DNA of 64,000 bases from Sphingomonas sp. Root241. GTDB taxonomy: Bacteria; Pseudomonadota; Alphaproteobacteria; Sphingomonadales; Sphingomonadaceae. Position 1 is the first letter of the stretch. Each line of letters opens with the position of its first letter. The stretch spans positions 62,001 to 126,000 of the forward strand of contig NZ_LMIV01000002.1 of assembly GCF_001428865.1 (NCBI RefSeq), given 5' to 3'. Positions 1 through 8,071 of the stretch are shown piece by piece. The position numbers were made by a program, and so were the translations under genes. The notes below the pieces were generated by a model. The model was not told the origin of the DNA. It saw only the letters and a program-made list of their open reading frames with translations, and did not search any database.

Positions 1-160
1 CATCGTCGCACAGGTCGATACGCAACGCGGTCTCGCGCACCGCCGGATCCATGTCATAGCCGGTGACGCGGACGCTGGGCATGTGCTGCCGCACCGCGCG
101 CGCGATCGACGAGCCGATCAGGCCGAGACCGATGACGGTGACGCGGGCGAAGGGCAGCAT
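1..160 (-). CDS. Prephenate/arogenate dehydrogenase, N-terminal fragment
   Basis: The first 53 residues of a protein that runs off the left edge. It opens with a Rossmann dinucleotide-binding strand and the glycine motif GLGLIGSS at residues 11-18, followed by an acidic residue after the second strand, as in NAD(P)-dependent TyrA-type dehydrogenases of tyrosine synthesis. The ATG shares one base with the TGA of hisC just upstream, so the two are probably co-transcribed and translationally coupled. The pairing with hisC, whose products often also transaminate aromatic amino-acid precursors, supports prephenate/arogenate dehydrogenase over another Rossmann enzyme, but the catalytic half is outside the window. 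Confidence 0.72.
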   Translation of the reverse strand, partial: MLPFARVTVIGLGLIGSSIARAVRQHMPSVRVTGYDMDPAVRETALRIDLCDD

Positions 161-1254
161 CAGGCGCCCGCCAGCGCCCGGAGCGCCGCGATCACGCCGC
201 GCGTTTCGTCCTCGGTGCCGATGGTGATGCGCAGGCCGTGCGGCAGCCCCTGCCCGGGCAGCCAGCGGACGATGTAACCCGCGTCCATCAGGCCTTTGTA
301 CGCGGCCTCGGCAGTGAGCCGGCCTTCGAACAGCACCAGCACGAAATTGGCCTGGCTCGGCACTGCGCGCAGCCCGGCATTGCCCAGCTTGGCGATCTCC
401 TGCGCGAACCAGCGGCGCCATTCGGCATTGTGCTTGGCCGTGTGCTCGACGAAGCCGGTATCGCCCAATGCGGCGATCGCCGCGGCGGTGCCGGCGATGG
501 TGATGCTGAACGGCAGGCGGATGCGGTGCATCGCCTCGATGATCGGCGCGGCGGCATAGCCCCAGCCGATCCGCTCGGCGGCGAGCCCGTACATCTTCGA
601 GAAAGTGCGCGTGACCAGCACGTTGGGCGCCGACCGGGCCAGCTCCATGCCGCCATCCTCGACATCGCCTTCGATATATTCGGCATACGCGTGATCGAGC
701 ACGAGCAGCACGTGCGAAGGCAGGCCGGCGTGGAGCCGCGCGATCTCGGCGCGGCTGGCATAGGTGCCGGTCGGGTTGTTGGGATTGGCGATGAAGACGA
801 TGCGCGTCCGCTCGGTCACGCAGGCGAGGATCGCGTCGACATCGGTGGCATAGTCCTTGTCGGGCGCCACGATCGGCTTGGCGCCGACGCGCCGCGCCGC
901 GATCTCGTACACTGCGAAGCCGTAATGGACGAAGATCACTTCGTCGCCCTGCCCCGCGAACGCGCCGGCGGCGAGATGGAGCACTTCGTCCGAGCCGTTG
1001 CCGTAGATGATCCGCGCCGGATCGAGATCGTATTTTGCGGCGAGCACATCGCGCAATTCGGTGGCGCTGGCATCGGGATAGCGCTCGAGGCGGCCCGCAG
1101 CCGAGGCGAACGCCTCGCGCGCGGCGGGCGAAGTGCCGAGCGGGTTCTCGTTGGACGAGAGCTTGATCGCCTTCTTGCCCGAATCGGTGGTGGCGCGACC
1201 CGGTATGTAGGGCGCGATCTCCATGATCCATGGCTTGGGAACGGGTGCAGTCAT
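160..1254 (-). CDS. hisC: Histidinol-phosphate aminotransferase (class II PLP enzyme)
   Basis: A 364-residue class I/II pyridoxal-phosphate aminotransferase that converts imidazole-acetol phosphate and glutamate to histidinol phosphate; alphaproteobacterial members often also act on phenylpyruvate or prephenate. Visible family marks are SSNENPLG at 33-40, ANPNNPTG at 156-163 and TRTFSKMYGLAAERIGWG around the PLP lysine K220. The reading frame stays open upstream, but the ATG giving MTAPVPKPW is chosen because the upstream part is low-complexity Pro/Ala and would overlap the divergent promoter region. It is followed with a one-base overlap by the tyrosine-pathway dehydrogenase, so an aromatic amino-acid role is likely alongside histidine. 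Confidence 0.9.
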   Translation of the reverse strand: MTAPVPKPWIMEIAPYIPGRATTDSGKKAIKLSSNENPLGTSPAAREAFASAAGRLERYPDASATELRDVLAAKYDLDPARIIYGNGSDEVLHLAAGAFAGQGDEVIFVHYGFAVYEIAARRVGAKPIVAPDKDYATDVDAILACVTERTRIVFIANPNNPTGTYASRAEIARLHAGLPSHVLLVLDHAYAEYIEGDVEDGGMELARSAPNVLVTRTFSKMYGLAAERIGWGYAAAPIIEAMHRIRLPFSITIAGTAAAIAALGDTGFVEHTAKHNAEWRRWFAQEIAKLGNAGLRAVPSQANFVLVLFEGRLTAEAAYKGLMDAGYIVRWLPGQGLPHGLRITIGTEDETRGVIAALRALAGA

Positions 1255-1309
1255 GGCCGCGCGGCTTGGCGGAATGGTCCGCGGATGGCAAGCTTGGTCT
1301 GGGCGAGCA

Positions 1310-1316
1310 CAGGAGG
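1310..1316 (+). promoter_or_regulatory. Strong Shine-Dalgarno that fixes the amine oxidase start
   Basis: AGGAGG (1311-1316) lies 6 bases upstream of the ATG at 1323. It rules out the in-frame ATG at 1230, which lies opposite the 5' end of hisC and has no such site. Confidence 0.75.
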
Positions 1317-1322
1317 GGGGCG

Positions 1323-2888
1323 ATGCGGGGAAGCAGCACGGTGTGGCGGGCGCTGGCGGCGGCGCGCGCACGCAACCTCGCCGAGGCGGGCGAAGCGGCG
1401 CCGATTCCGGGCGCGCCGGGGGCGACTCGCCGCGCATTGCTCAAGGGAATCGCCGCCGCAGGCATGGCCTCGGCGCTACCGCGCCCCGCTTATGCTTTTG
1501 CCGGCGGGCGCGTGGCGATCATCGGCGGCGGGATCGCGGGGCTGAGCGCGCTCCACCACCTGCGCGAGGCCGGTATCGATGCGCATGTCTATGAGGGGCG
1601 CCCGCGCACCGGGGGCCGCATGTTCACGCATCGGCCGGCGGGCGGCACCGCGTTCGAAGTGGGCGGGCAATTGGTCAACACCGACCATGACGACATGCGG
1701 GCGCTGTGCCGTCATTTCAAAGTGCCGCTGGTCGATCGGAAGGCCGAGCCGCATGATACGCTGATCCTCGGCGACGGCCGGCTGCTGGGCGAAGCCGAGC
1801 TCGCCGAAGGGCTGCGCGGAATCGCGGCGCAGATCGACAGGGATTCGGCGCGGCTCGACAAGGACTTCGACCGTGTCGCGGCCGAGCTCGACCGGATGTC
1901 GATCGAGGGATATCTCGACAAGCATCGCGCGCTGATGGGCTCGGACTGGGTGCGGCGGCTGATGGAGGCGACGAGCCGCACCGAATATGGCGTCGAGCCT
2001 GCGCACGCATCGGCAGTCGAGCTCGTGTTCAACCTGCCGACGGTCGACGGCCAGCGTGTGGAGGTGCTGGGCGAATCCGACGAACGTTATGTCATCCAGG
2101 GCGGCAGCAGCGCGCTGATCGAGGCGATGACGGCGCATTATGCCGATCGCATCACCACCGGCAAACGGCTGCTCCGCATCGAGAGCGCGCGCGGCGGCGT
2201 GCGTCTCGCCTTCCTCGACGGGACCAGTGCCGAGGCGGAGACGGTGATCGTCGCCGTGCCCGCGCCGCTGCTGCGCCAGATCGACTGGCGCGTGCCGCTG
2301 CCCGCGATCTGGCGTGCGTTCATCGCCGAGATGGAGCTTGGCCATAACGAGAAAATCCAGGCGGGCGCTCGCGGCACGCCGTGGCGCGCGCCGATGGGCG
2401 TGGGGGGCGAGCTGTGGCAAACGCAGGCCGATGCCGGTTGGGCGCTCGGCTGGGACGGCAGCGTCCACCGCGCCGACGGCGTCGCGCCGGTCTGGACCTG
2501 GTTCCTCGGCGGCGACGAAGTGCGGCGCGCCGAAGCCGAGGCGCCCTCCGCACTGGCGATGCGCTTCGCTGAGGGTGCCGCGCCGGCGATACCGGGACTG
2601 GCGGAGGCTTTCACCGGCCCCTTCGCGCGCACCAACTGGCACGCACAGGCGCTGACGCTCGGCGCCTATGTCAATTTCCGCCCCGGCCAGATCACTCGGT
2701 TCGCGCGGTTGCTCTGCGTCGAATCGGACGATCCAGCCGAGCGCCATATACCGTCGGAAGGACGGATCTTCTTCGCCGGCGAGCATCTGTCCGAGGCCTA
2801 TCCGGGCTATATGAACGGCGGCGCGCAGACCGGGCGCGTGGCGGCGGAGGCGATCGGCGGCCGACGGAAGGTGAAGCATGCGGCCTGA
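1323..2888 (+). CDS. Flavin monoamine oxidase family protein with Tat-type leader
   Basis: A 521-residue FAD-dependent amine oxidoreductase. An RRALLKG twin-arginine sequence at residues 36-42 precedes a short hydrophobic stretch, so Tat export is likely. The FAD-binding Rossmann fold starts at about 63 with IIGGGIAGLSALHHL, followed by an acidic VYE, and the C-terminus has the typical FFAGEHLS...GYMNGGAQTG segment that caps the flavin. The substrate cannot be read from the sequence; family members oxidise amines or amino acids. The start is set by an AGGAGG six bases upstream. It is divergent from hisC and overlaps the next gene by 11 bases, suggesting a two-gene unit. Confidence 0.85.
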   Translation: MRGSSTVWRALAAARARNLAEAGEAAPIPGAPGATRRALLKGIAAAGMASALPRPAYAFAGGRVAIIGGGIAGLSALHHLREAGIDAHVYEGRPRTGGRMFTHRPAGGTAFEVGGQLVNTDHDDMRALCRHFKVPLVDRKAEPHDTLILGDGRLLGEAELAEGLRGIAAQIDRDSARLDKDFDRVAAELDRMSIEGYLDKHRALMGSDWVRRLMEATSRTEYGVEPAHASAVELVFNLPTVDGQRVEVLGESDERYVIQGGSSALIEAMTAHYADRITTGKRLLRIESARGGVRLAFLDGTSAEAETVIVAVPAPLLRQIDWRVPLPAIWRAFIAEMELGHNEKIQAGARGTPWRAPMGVGGELWQTQADAGWALGWDGSVHRADGVAPVWTWFLGGDEVRRAEAEAPSALAMRFAEGAAPAIPGLAEAFTGPFARTNWHAQALTLGAYVNFRPGQITRFARLLCVESDDPAERHIPSEGRIFFAGEHLSEAYPGYMNGGAQTGRVAAEAIGGRRKVKHAA

Positions 2889-3642
2889 TCTTGTCGACCG
2901 GGCCCTTGGCATGCGGCTGTTGCTGGCGGCCGCGCTCGTGCTGCCCGGGCCGTCCGCGGCGTGGACGCAAACCATCGACGAGAAGAACAGCAGCTGGAAT
3001 TGCCTGCTCTTCTTCCGCCTCGGAGATGGCGAGACCGCGGTGACGGGGCGCTATGCGCAAGGCCTGAACTTCGACGGAAGCCAGTCCTCGGGCGTCTACG
3101 CCCTGTGGGGCACGACACGCGCCGAATGGGCGATCAGCGGACCGCCGGACGGGATGCGCAAACGGCTCATATATTTCGCGCTCGACGCGCCAATGCTGCG
3201 CGACCCAAAGGGTGTCTATGGATATTTGCTCGGCGACGGCCATCTCGTCTCGACGATCACCCTTCTCAACCCCGAGGATTTCCGGCGCAGCTACTCCAGC
3301 TCGCCTTCGGCGAGCTTCAGCGGGAGCGGAGTCGAGCAAGCCCTAGATCGCTATGACCAATGGACGTTGGTGCTGCGTTCCGGCGACGGAATCGAACTGT
3401 TCCGGCGTCCCGTTTCCCTCCCCGACCGGCAAGCGCGCGCGGAGGCGCTCAAGATCCATCGCGCAGCCATCGAGGCGGCATGGCAGACGCGCGACCTGAG
3501 CTTACTGGAAACCACGCCTGCCGACGCACTGCCGCGTGATCGGGCGAATTGCCTGCTGTCGACACCTGAATCCCGCGAGATCATCGAGAATTCCACCGTC
3601 GATCCGGTAGCGTCCGAGCGGAGAACGAAGCCAAGTCCGTGA
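2878..3642 (+). CDS. Exported protein of unknown function
   Basis: A 254-residue protein that I do not recognise. Residues 12-28 (MRLLLAAALVLPGPSAA) form a signal-peptide hydrophobic core with an Ala-rich cleavage region. The mature part is soluble-looking, rich in Asp, Ser and Arg, with two cysteines (about 42 and 224) and no clear catalytic motif. The ATG at 2878 has a GGAAGG seven bases upstream and overlaps the end of the amine oxidase; an internal ATG at 2911 would give a shorter leader but lacks a ribosome site. Probably a periplasmic partner of, or co-transcribed with, the amine oxidase. Confidence 0.7.
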   Translation: MRPDLVDRALGMRLLLAAALVLPGPSAAWTQTIDEKNSSWNCLLFFRLGDGETAVTGRYAQGLNFDGSQSSGVYALWGTTRAEWAISGPPDGMRKRLIYFALDAPMLRDPKGVYGYLLGDGHLVSTITLLNPEDFRRSYSSSPSASFSGSGVEQALDRYDQWTLVLRSGDGIELFRRPVSLPDRQARAEALKIHRAAIEAAWQTRDLSLLETTPADALPRDRANCLLSTPESREIIENSTVDPVASERRTKPSP

Positions 3643-3684
3643 CGCGTTATTGCCACTCCGCAGCACACGCCCTAACCGGTCCCG

Positions 3685-4806
3685 ATGTCTGACGATCCGC
3701 GTTTCGGCTTGAGCCGCCTGGTGACGCTGCCGGGGCCGCTGCGGCTCGACGGCGGCGTGCTGCTGTCACCGGTCGATATCGCCTATGAAACCTATGGCAG
3801 TCTTGCGCCCGACGCCGGCAATGCGATCCTCGTCTGCCATGCGCTGACCGGCGATCATCATCTCGCCTCGGATCATCCGGTAACCGGCAAGCCGGGCTGG
3901 TGGGCGCGGATGGTGGGATCGGGCAAGCCGATCGACACGGATCGCTATTTCGTGATCTGCGCGAACGTGCTCGGCTCCTGCCTCGGCTCGTCGGGGCCGG
4001 CGAGCATCAATCCCGCCACTGGCAAGCCCTGGGCGATGGGCTTTCCGGTCATCACCATCCGCGACATGGTCCGCGCGCAGGCGATGCTGCTCGACCATCT
4101 CGGCGTGGAGCGGCTGTTCGCGGTGATCGGCGGATCGATGGGCGGCATGCAGGCGCTGAGCTGGGCGGCGACCTTCCCCGAACGCGTCGCCTCGGCAGTG
4201 GTGATCGCCAGCGCGGCGCGGCATTCGGCGCAGAATATCGCCTTCCACGAAGTCGGGCGGCAGGCGATCATGGCCGATCATCGCTGGCGCGGCGGCGATT
4301 ATTACGAGGACAATGATCCGCCGACCTCGGGGCTCGCGGTGGCGCGGATGGCGGCGCACATCACCTATCTCTCCGAGGCGGGGCTCACCGCCAAGTTCGG
4401 GCGGCGGCTGCAGGCGCGCGAGGCCAAGACCTTCGGCTTCGACGCCGATTTCCAGGTCGAGAGCTATCTGCGGCACCAGGGGCTGAGCTTCGTCGACCGG
4501 TTCGACGCCAATTCCTATCTCTACATTACGCGGGCGCTCGACTATTTCGATCTTGCCGAAGAACATGGGGGCACGCTGGCCAACGCCTTCACCGGCGACA
4601 CGCGTTTCTGCCTGGTGAGCTTCGACACCGACTGGCTCTATCCGACCGGCGAATCGCGGACGATCGTCCACGCGCTTAACGCCGCGGGCGCGCCGGTGAG
4701 CTTCGTCGAGCTTTCCTCGCCGTTCGGCCACGACGCGTTCCTGCTCGAAAGCCCCGAGCTCGACCGGGTCATGTCGGGCTTTCTGGGCGCGGGGGAAAAG
4801 CGATGA
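3685..4806 (+). CDS. metX: Homoserine O-acetyltransferase
   Basis: A 373-residue alpha/beta hydrolase-fold acyltransferase that acetylates (or succinylates) homoserine in methionine synthesis. It shows [11 protein letters not shown] near 50, the nucleophile elbow GGSMGGMQ with the serine at about 151, the acid FDTDWLYP near 315, and GHDAFL with the catalytic histidine near 349. The length is normal for the family. Its stop overlaps the start of a GNAT gene by 4 bases, and metW follows, so metX, the GNAT gene and metW form one operon. The 42 bases upstream are too short for a SAM-II riboswitch. Confidence 0.93.
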   Translation: MSDDPRFGLSRLVTLPGPLRLDGGVLLSPVDIAYETYGSLAPDAGNAILVCHALTGDHHLASDHPVTGKPGWWARMVGSGKPIDTDRYFVICANVLGSCLGSSGPASINPATGKPWAMGFPVITIRDMVRAQAMLLDHLGVERLFAVIGGSMGGMQALSWAATFPERVASAVVIASAARHSAQNIAFHEVGRQAIMADHRWRGGDYYEDNDPPTSGLAVARMAAHITYLSEAGLTAKFGRRLQAREAKTFGFDADFQVESYLRHQGLSFVDRFDANSYLYITRALDYFDLAEEHGGTLANAFTGDTRFCLVSFDTDWLYPTGESRTIVHALNAAGAPVSFVELSSPFGHDAFLLESPELDRVMSGFLGAGEKR

Positions 4807-5222
4807 ACTACCGGATTTCGTTCGATCCCGAGGACCAGCAGCTCGACGTCATCCATGGTTACCTGACGCGTTCCTATTGGGCGGAGGGGATCCCGCGCGA
4901 GACGGTCGCGCGCGCAGTCGCGCACTCGCTGTGCGTCGGCGCCTATGACGACGAGATGCAGGTCGGATTTGCGCGCGTCGTCACCGATCGCGCGACCTTC
5001 GCTTATCTCGCCGACGTGTTCGTTCTGGAAGGGCATCGGGGCCGCGGGCTCGCCCAGCAGATGCTCGAAGCGCTGGAGGATCATCCCGAGCTGCAGGGCC
5101 TGCGCCGCTGGGCGCTGTTCACGCGCGACATGCAGCCGCTCTACGCCAAGCTCGGCTGGGAAGCCTATCCGCACCCCGATCGGCTGATGGTGCGCGACGT
5201 TCCGGATATCTACACGCGATGA
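4803..5222 (+). CDS. GNAT family N-acetyltransferase lying between metX and metW
   Basis: A 139-residue single-domain GNAT protein. The acetyl-CoA pyrophosphate-binding motif appears as [15 protein letters not shown] at about 75-89, preceded by the beta strand FAYLADVFV and followed by a helix; the length is typical of small GNAT enzymes. It overlaps metX by ATGA and metW by ATGA, so its expression is tied to both. The acceptor substrate is unknown. The position inside the usual metX-metW pair suggests, but does not show, a link to methionine metabolism. Confidence 0.85.
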   Translation: MNYRISFDPEDQQLDVIHGYLTRSYWAEGIPRETVARAVAHSLCVGAYDDEMQVGFARVVTDRATFAYLADVFVLEGHRGRGLAQQMLEALEDHPELQGLRRWALFTRDMQPLYAKLGWEAYPHPDRLMVRDVPDIYTR

Positions 5223-5812
5223 ATCTGCGTCCCGATCTCGCGATCATCGCCGCCAACGTCCAGCCGGTGACGCGCGTGCTCGACGTCGGCTGCGGCGACG
5301 GCGCGCTGATGGCGGCTTTGCGCGACCAGCGCGGCTGCGACGCGCGCGGGCTCGAGCTCGACCCCGCCGACGTCGCCGCCGCGATGGCGAAGGGGCTGTC
5401 GGTGGTGCAGGGCGATGCCGACAGCGATCTCGCCGATTATCCCGATGCAAGCTTCGACTATGCCATCCTCAGCCAGACGCTGCAGACGACGCGGCGGCCC
5501 GATTGGGTGCTCGACCAGTTGCTGCGGATCGGCCGGCGCGCCTTCGTCTCCTTCCCCAATTTCGCGCATTGGCGGGTTCGCACCTCCTTGCTGTTCGGCG
5601 GGCGGATGCCGGTGACGCGGCTGCTGCCGATCGCCTGGTATGCGACGCCGAACATCCACCACGTGACGGTCGACGATTTCCGCGCGCTGGTGAAGGCGCG
5701 GGGCATCATCGTCGAGGAAAGCTGGTTCCTCTCCGGCGATCAGCGCACCGGATCGGGCTTCGCCAATTTCTTCGCCGAACATGCAGTGTTCCTGCTCCGG
5801 AAAGACCGGTGA
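5219..5812 (+). CDS. metW: Methionine biosynthesis protein MetW
   Basis: A 197-residue class I SAM-dependent methyltransferase-fold protein. VLDVGCGDG at about 20-28 is the SAM-binding motif I, and SQTLQTTRRPDWVLDQLLR and SFPNFAHWRVR are signature stretches of the MetW family. MetW acts with MetX in homoserine acylation in proteobacteria; its own catalytic role is unsettled. The start overlaps the GNAT gene and the stop overlaps the GTG of the pirin gene, so four genes appear to be coupled in translation. Confidence 0.92.
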   Translation: MNLRPDLAIIAANVQPVTRVLDVGCGDGALMAALRDQRGCDARGLELDPADVAAAMAKGLSVVQGDADSDLADYPDASFDYAILSQTLQTTRRPDWVLDQLLRIGRRAFVSFPNFAHWRVRTSLLFGGRMPVTRLLPIAWYATPNIHHVTVDDFRALVKARGIIVEESWFLSGDQRTGSGFANFFAEHAVFLLRKDR

Positions 5813-6669
5813 CCCGGCGCGCGGTCCTGTCCGTGCACCCCGCCTATCGCGACGATATCGGCGATCTCGTCACGCGGCGGCCGGTGCCGGGCCCCGGTAT
5901 CGAGAATGTCGGCGCGTTCCTGTTCCTCAACCATCACGGGCCGCAGACCTATCCGCCGAACAATCGCGGGCTGCCCTTCGGCCCGCATCCGCATCGCGGC
6001 TTCGAGACGGCGACCTTCATCCTCGAAGGCGAGCTGGCGCACACCGATTCGGCGGGACATGAGAGTGTCATCGGCGCGGGCGGCGTGCAGTGGATGACCG
6101 CTGGGCGCGGGATCGTCCATGCGGAGGTCTCACCCGCCGACTTCAAGCGCCGCGGCGGGCGGCTCGAGATCCTCCAGCTCTGGGTGAACCTGCCCGCCCG
6201 GCTCAAGATGACCGCGCCGCGCTACGTCGGCCTGCAGGCCGAGGGCATTCCCGCGATCGCGGCCGAGGGCGCGACGCTGCACCTGATCTCGGGCGACTGG
6301 CAGGGCGTGCGCGGACCGATCGAGTCGCTCACCGGCGTGTCCCTGAGCTGGGCCGAGATGCAGCCGGGCGCCAGCGTGACTTTCGACGGGCTGACCGGCC
6401 GCGACGTGTTCCTCTATGCGGTGCGCGGCGGCATCGAAGTCGCGGGAAGGCAGGTTCCGCAATTCCATCTCGCGCAACTGGGCGAAGGCGAAAGCGTGAC
6501 GATCGCTGCCGCCGGGCCGGCGCTGTTCCTGTTCGGCCATGCCGATCCGATCCCCGAAGCCGTAGTCGCGCACGGGCCTTTCGTGATGAACAGCATGGAG
6601 GAAATCCGACAGGCCTTTGCCGATTATCAGGCGGGCAAGTTCGGCGTTGCGGAGATCGTCGAAGGCTAG
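5809..6669 (+). CDS. Pirin family protein
   Basis: A 286-residue bicupin of the pirin family, read from a GTG that overlaps the metW stop (GTGA). The N-terminal cupin carries the metal-binding histidines in FGPHPHRGFET (about 57-67), and GIVHAE near 105 supplies further ligands; NHHGPQTYPPN and MTAGRGIVH are typical pirin sequences. Family members bind Fe or another metal and may act as quercetin dioxygenases or redox-sensitive regulators; the role here is unknown. It ends convergently, overlapping by 4 bases the stop of the lipoprotein gene on the other strand. Confidence 0.88.
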   Translation: MTRRAVLSVHPAYRDDIGDLVTRRPVPGPGIENVGAFLFLNHHGPQTYPPNNRGLPFGPHPHRGFETATFILEGELAHTDSAGHESVIGAGGVQWMTAGRGIVHAEVSPADFKRRGGRLEILQLWVNLPARLKMTAPRYVGLQAEGIPAIAAEGATLHLISGDWQGVRGPIESLTGVSLSWAEMQPGASVTFDGLTGRDVFLYAVRGGIEVAGRQVPQFHLAQLGEGESVTIAAAGPALFLFGHADPIPEAVVAHGPFVMNSMEEIRQAFADYQAGKFGVAEIVEG

Positions 6670-7112
6670 ATGCCGCGACCCCAATTGACCGTCGCGCGGG
6701 TTCCGCCGTCCATCGGCTCGGTGATGACCATCAGGCTGCGCTTAGATTCCTCGCCCGCCGAATACATCGTCGCGGTCGACAATCGCTGGCCGAGCCCCGA
6801 GGCATTGGCCTGCGCGCGCGACCAGCTGAGCACCTCGGCCGGATCGGCCTTGACCAGATAGACGATCGTCCCGCTGACGTGCCGCGGCGTCCCGTCCGCG
6901 CTCGACACGCAGGTGGTGATCCGGGCGCCTTCATAGACCGGCACGAAATCGGGCCTGTTCGAGCAATCGGCAGCTGCCGTGATCGCCGCCGACGTACCAT
7001 CGGCGGCCGCCGCAGCGACATTCTGCCCGGTGGGATCGCTCGTCGTCTCGGAGGACACGCCGCCGCCACAGGCCGCCAGCAGCAGCGGGGAGCCCAGTAG
7101 CAGGCTGCGCAT
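6666..7112 (-). CDS. Putative lipoprotein of unknown function
   Basis: A 148-residue protein with a short lipoprotein leader, MRSLLLGSPLLLAAC, whose LAAC is a lipobox with the lipidated cysteine at 15. After a Ser/Thr/Ala-rich linker the globular part has two cysteines (about 49 and 67) that could form a disulfide, and segments such as VYEGARI and ATVNWGRG. I do not recognise the family. It lies 20 bases downstream of ssb on the same strand and may share its transcript, but nothing in the sequence links the functions. Confidence 0.75.
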   Translation of the reverse strand: MRSLLLGSPLLLAACGGGVSSETTSDPTGQNVAAAAADGTSAAITAAADCSNRPDFVPVYEGARITTCVSSADGTPRHVSGTIVYLVKADPAEVLSWSRAQANASGLGQRLSTATMYSAGEESKRSLMVITEPMDGGTRATVNWGRGI

Positions 7113-7132
7113 CCGGGATCCCCTGTAGCTGA

Positions 7133-7684
7133 TCAGAACGGCACGTCGTCGTCGAGATCGTCGGGGAAGCCGCCGCCGAAATTGCCGCCGCTCTTCTGGC
7201 CGCCGCCGTTGAAGTTGCCGCCCCCGGCGCTGCCGCCGCGGCTCGATGACTGGCCCGAGAACTCGTCGCCGCCGGCGCCCCAGTCCTCGCCACCGCCGCC
7301 GCTGCTGCGGCCCGCACCGCCGCCCTGTCCGGGCGCGCCGTCGAGCATGGTCAGCACCGAATTGAAGCCCTGGAGCACGATCTCGGTCGAATAGCGGTCG
7401 GCACCCGACTGGTCCTGCCACTTACGCGTGGTGAGCGCGCCTTCGATATAGACCTTGCTGCCCTTGCGCAGATATTTCTCGGCGACGTTGGCGAGGCCTT
7501 CGTTGAAGACCTTGACCGTGTGCCACTCGGTCTTTTCCTTGCGCTCGCCGGTGCCGCGATCCTTCCAGCTCTCCGACGTGGCGATGCGCAGTTCGACCAC
7601 CTTGCCGCCATTCTGGAACGAGCGCGATTCCGGGTCGCGCCCGAGATTGCCGACCAGGATGACCTTATTGACGCTGCCGGCCAT
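7133..7684 (-). CDS. ssb: Single-stranded DNA-binding protein
   Basis: A 183-residue SSB that coats single-stranded DNA in replication, repair and recombination. The OB fold occupies about 1-112, starting [19 protein letters not shown] and containing WHTVKVFN and [10 protein letters not shown] Gly/Ser-rich linker (about 115-170) leads to the acidic partner-binding tail DLDDDVPF at the end, which recruits repair and replication proteins. The length is normal. It reads divergently from the small DUF4169 gene. Confidence 0.95.
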   Translation of the reverse strand: MAGSVNKVILVGNLGRDPESRSFQNGGKVVELRIATSESWKDRGTGERKEKTEWHTVKVFNEGLANVAEKYLRKGSKVYIEGALTTRKWQDQSGADRYSTEIVLQGFNSVLTMLDGAPGQGGGAGRSSGGGGEDWGAGGDEFSGQSSSRGGSAGGGNFNGGGQKSGGNFGGGFPDDLDDDVPF

Positions 7685-7725
7685 GGAAACTCCGCTTCTT
7701 ATTCTCTATTCGTGTGGCCAACGAT

Positions 7726-7899
7726 ATGGCCGAGATCATCAATCTGAACAAGGCGCGGAAGGCCAAGGCAAGGGCCGACAAGCCCATCCGTGCACAGGAA
7801 AATCGCATTCGTTTCGGGCGAACCCGATCGGAGAAGGCAGCCGGTGCGGCCGACACGGCGCGAATCGCAAGGAAGCTCGACGACTCGAAGCGCGACTAG
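7726..7899 (+). CDS. DUF4169 family small basic protein
   Basis: A 57-residue, strongly basic protein, MAEIINLNKARKAKARADK... with RIRFGRTRSEK in the middle. It matches the pattern I know for the alphaproteobacterial DUF4169 family (an IINLNKARKAK start followed by an ENR.RFGRT motif). The ATG at 7726 is preferred over an in-frame GTG at 7714 because family members begin just before the INL motif; neither has a clear ribosome site. The function is unknown; the charge and helix tendency suggest nucleic-acid or ribosome binding, which is only a guess. Confidence 0.72.
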   Translation: MAEIINLNKARKAKARADKPIRAQENRIRFGRTRSEKAAGAADTARIARKLDDSKRD

Positions 7900-8071
7900 A
7901 TGCCGCCACCCACCGAAATGGCGCTTCCGCAGCCGCTAAATTGACTCAGTTGGCGGAAACGCGATTCAACACGCAACATTATTGCTCGTGCGTGGGCGCC
8001 TGTTCTCCTTCGCGCCCGATGCCGACCGCGCGAGCCAAGCAGGCGAAATCCTACATTGCAAGCGGGACGCG

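Noticed and set aside
238..1545. A 435-residue plus-strand reading frame opposite hisC
   Set aside because: It is antisense to a clear hisC, has no family motif, and its Arg/His/Gly-rich composition is what the complement of high-GC coding sequence gives.
1476..2975. A 499-residue minus-strand reading frame opposite the amine oxidase
   Set aside because: Same reason: it covers a well-supported gene on the other strand, has no motif and no ribosome site.
3643..3684. SAM-II riboswitch before metX
   Set aside because: Such switches often precede metX in alphaproteobacteria, but the gap is only 42 bases and has no matching pseudoknot pattern.
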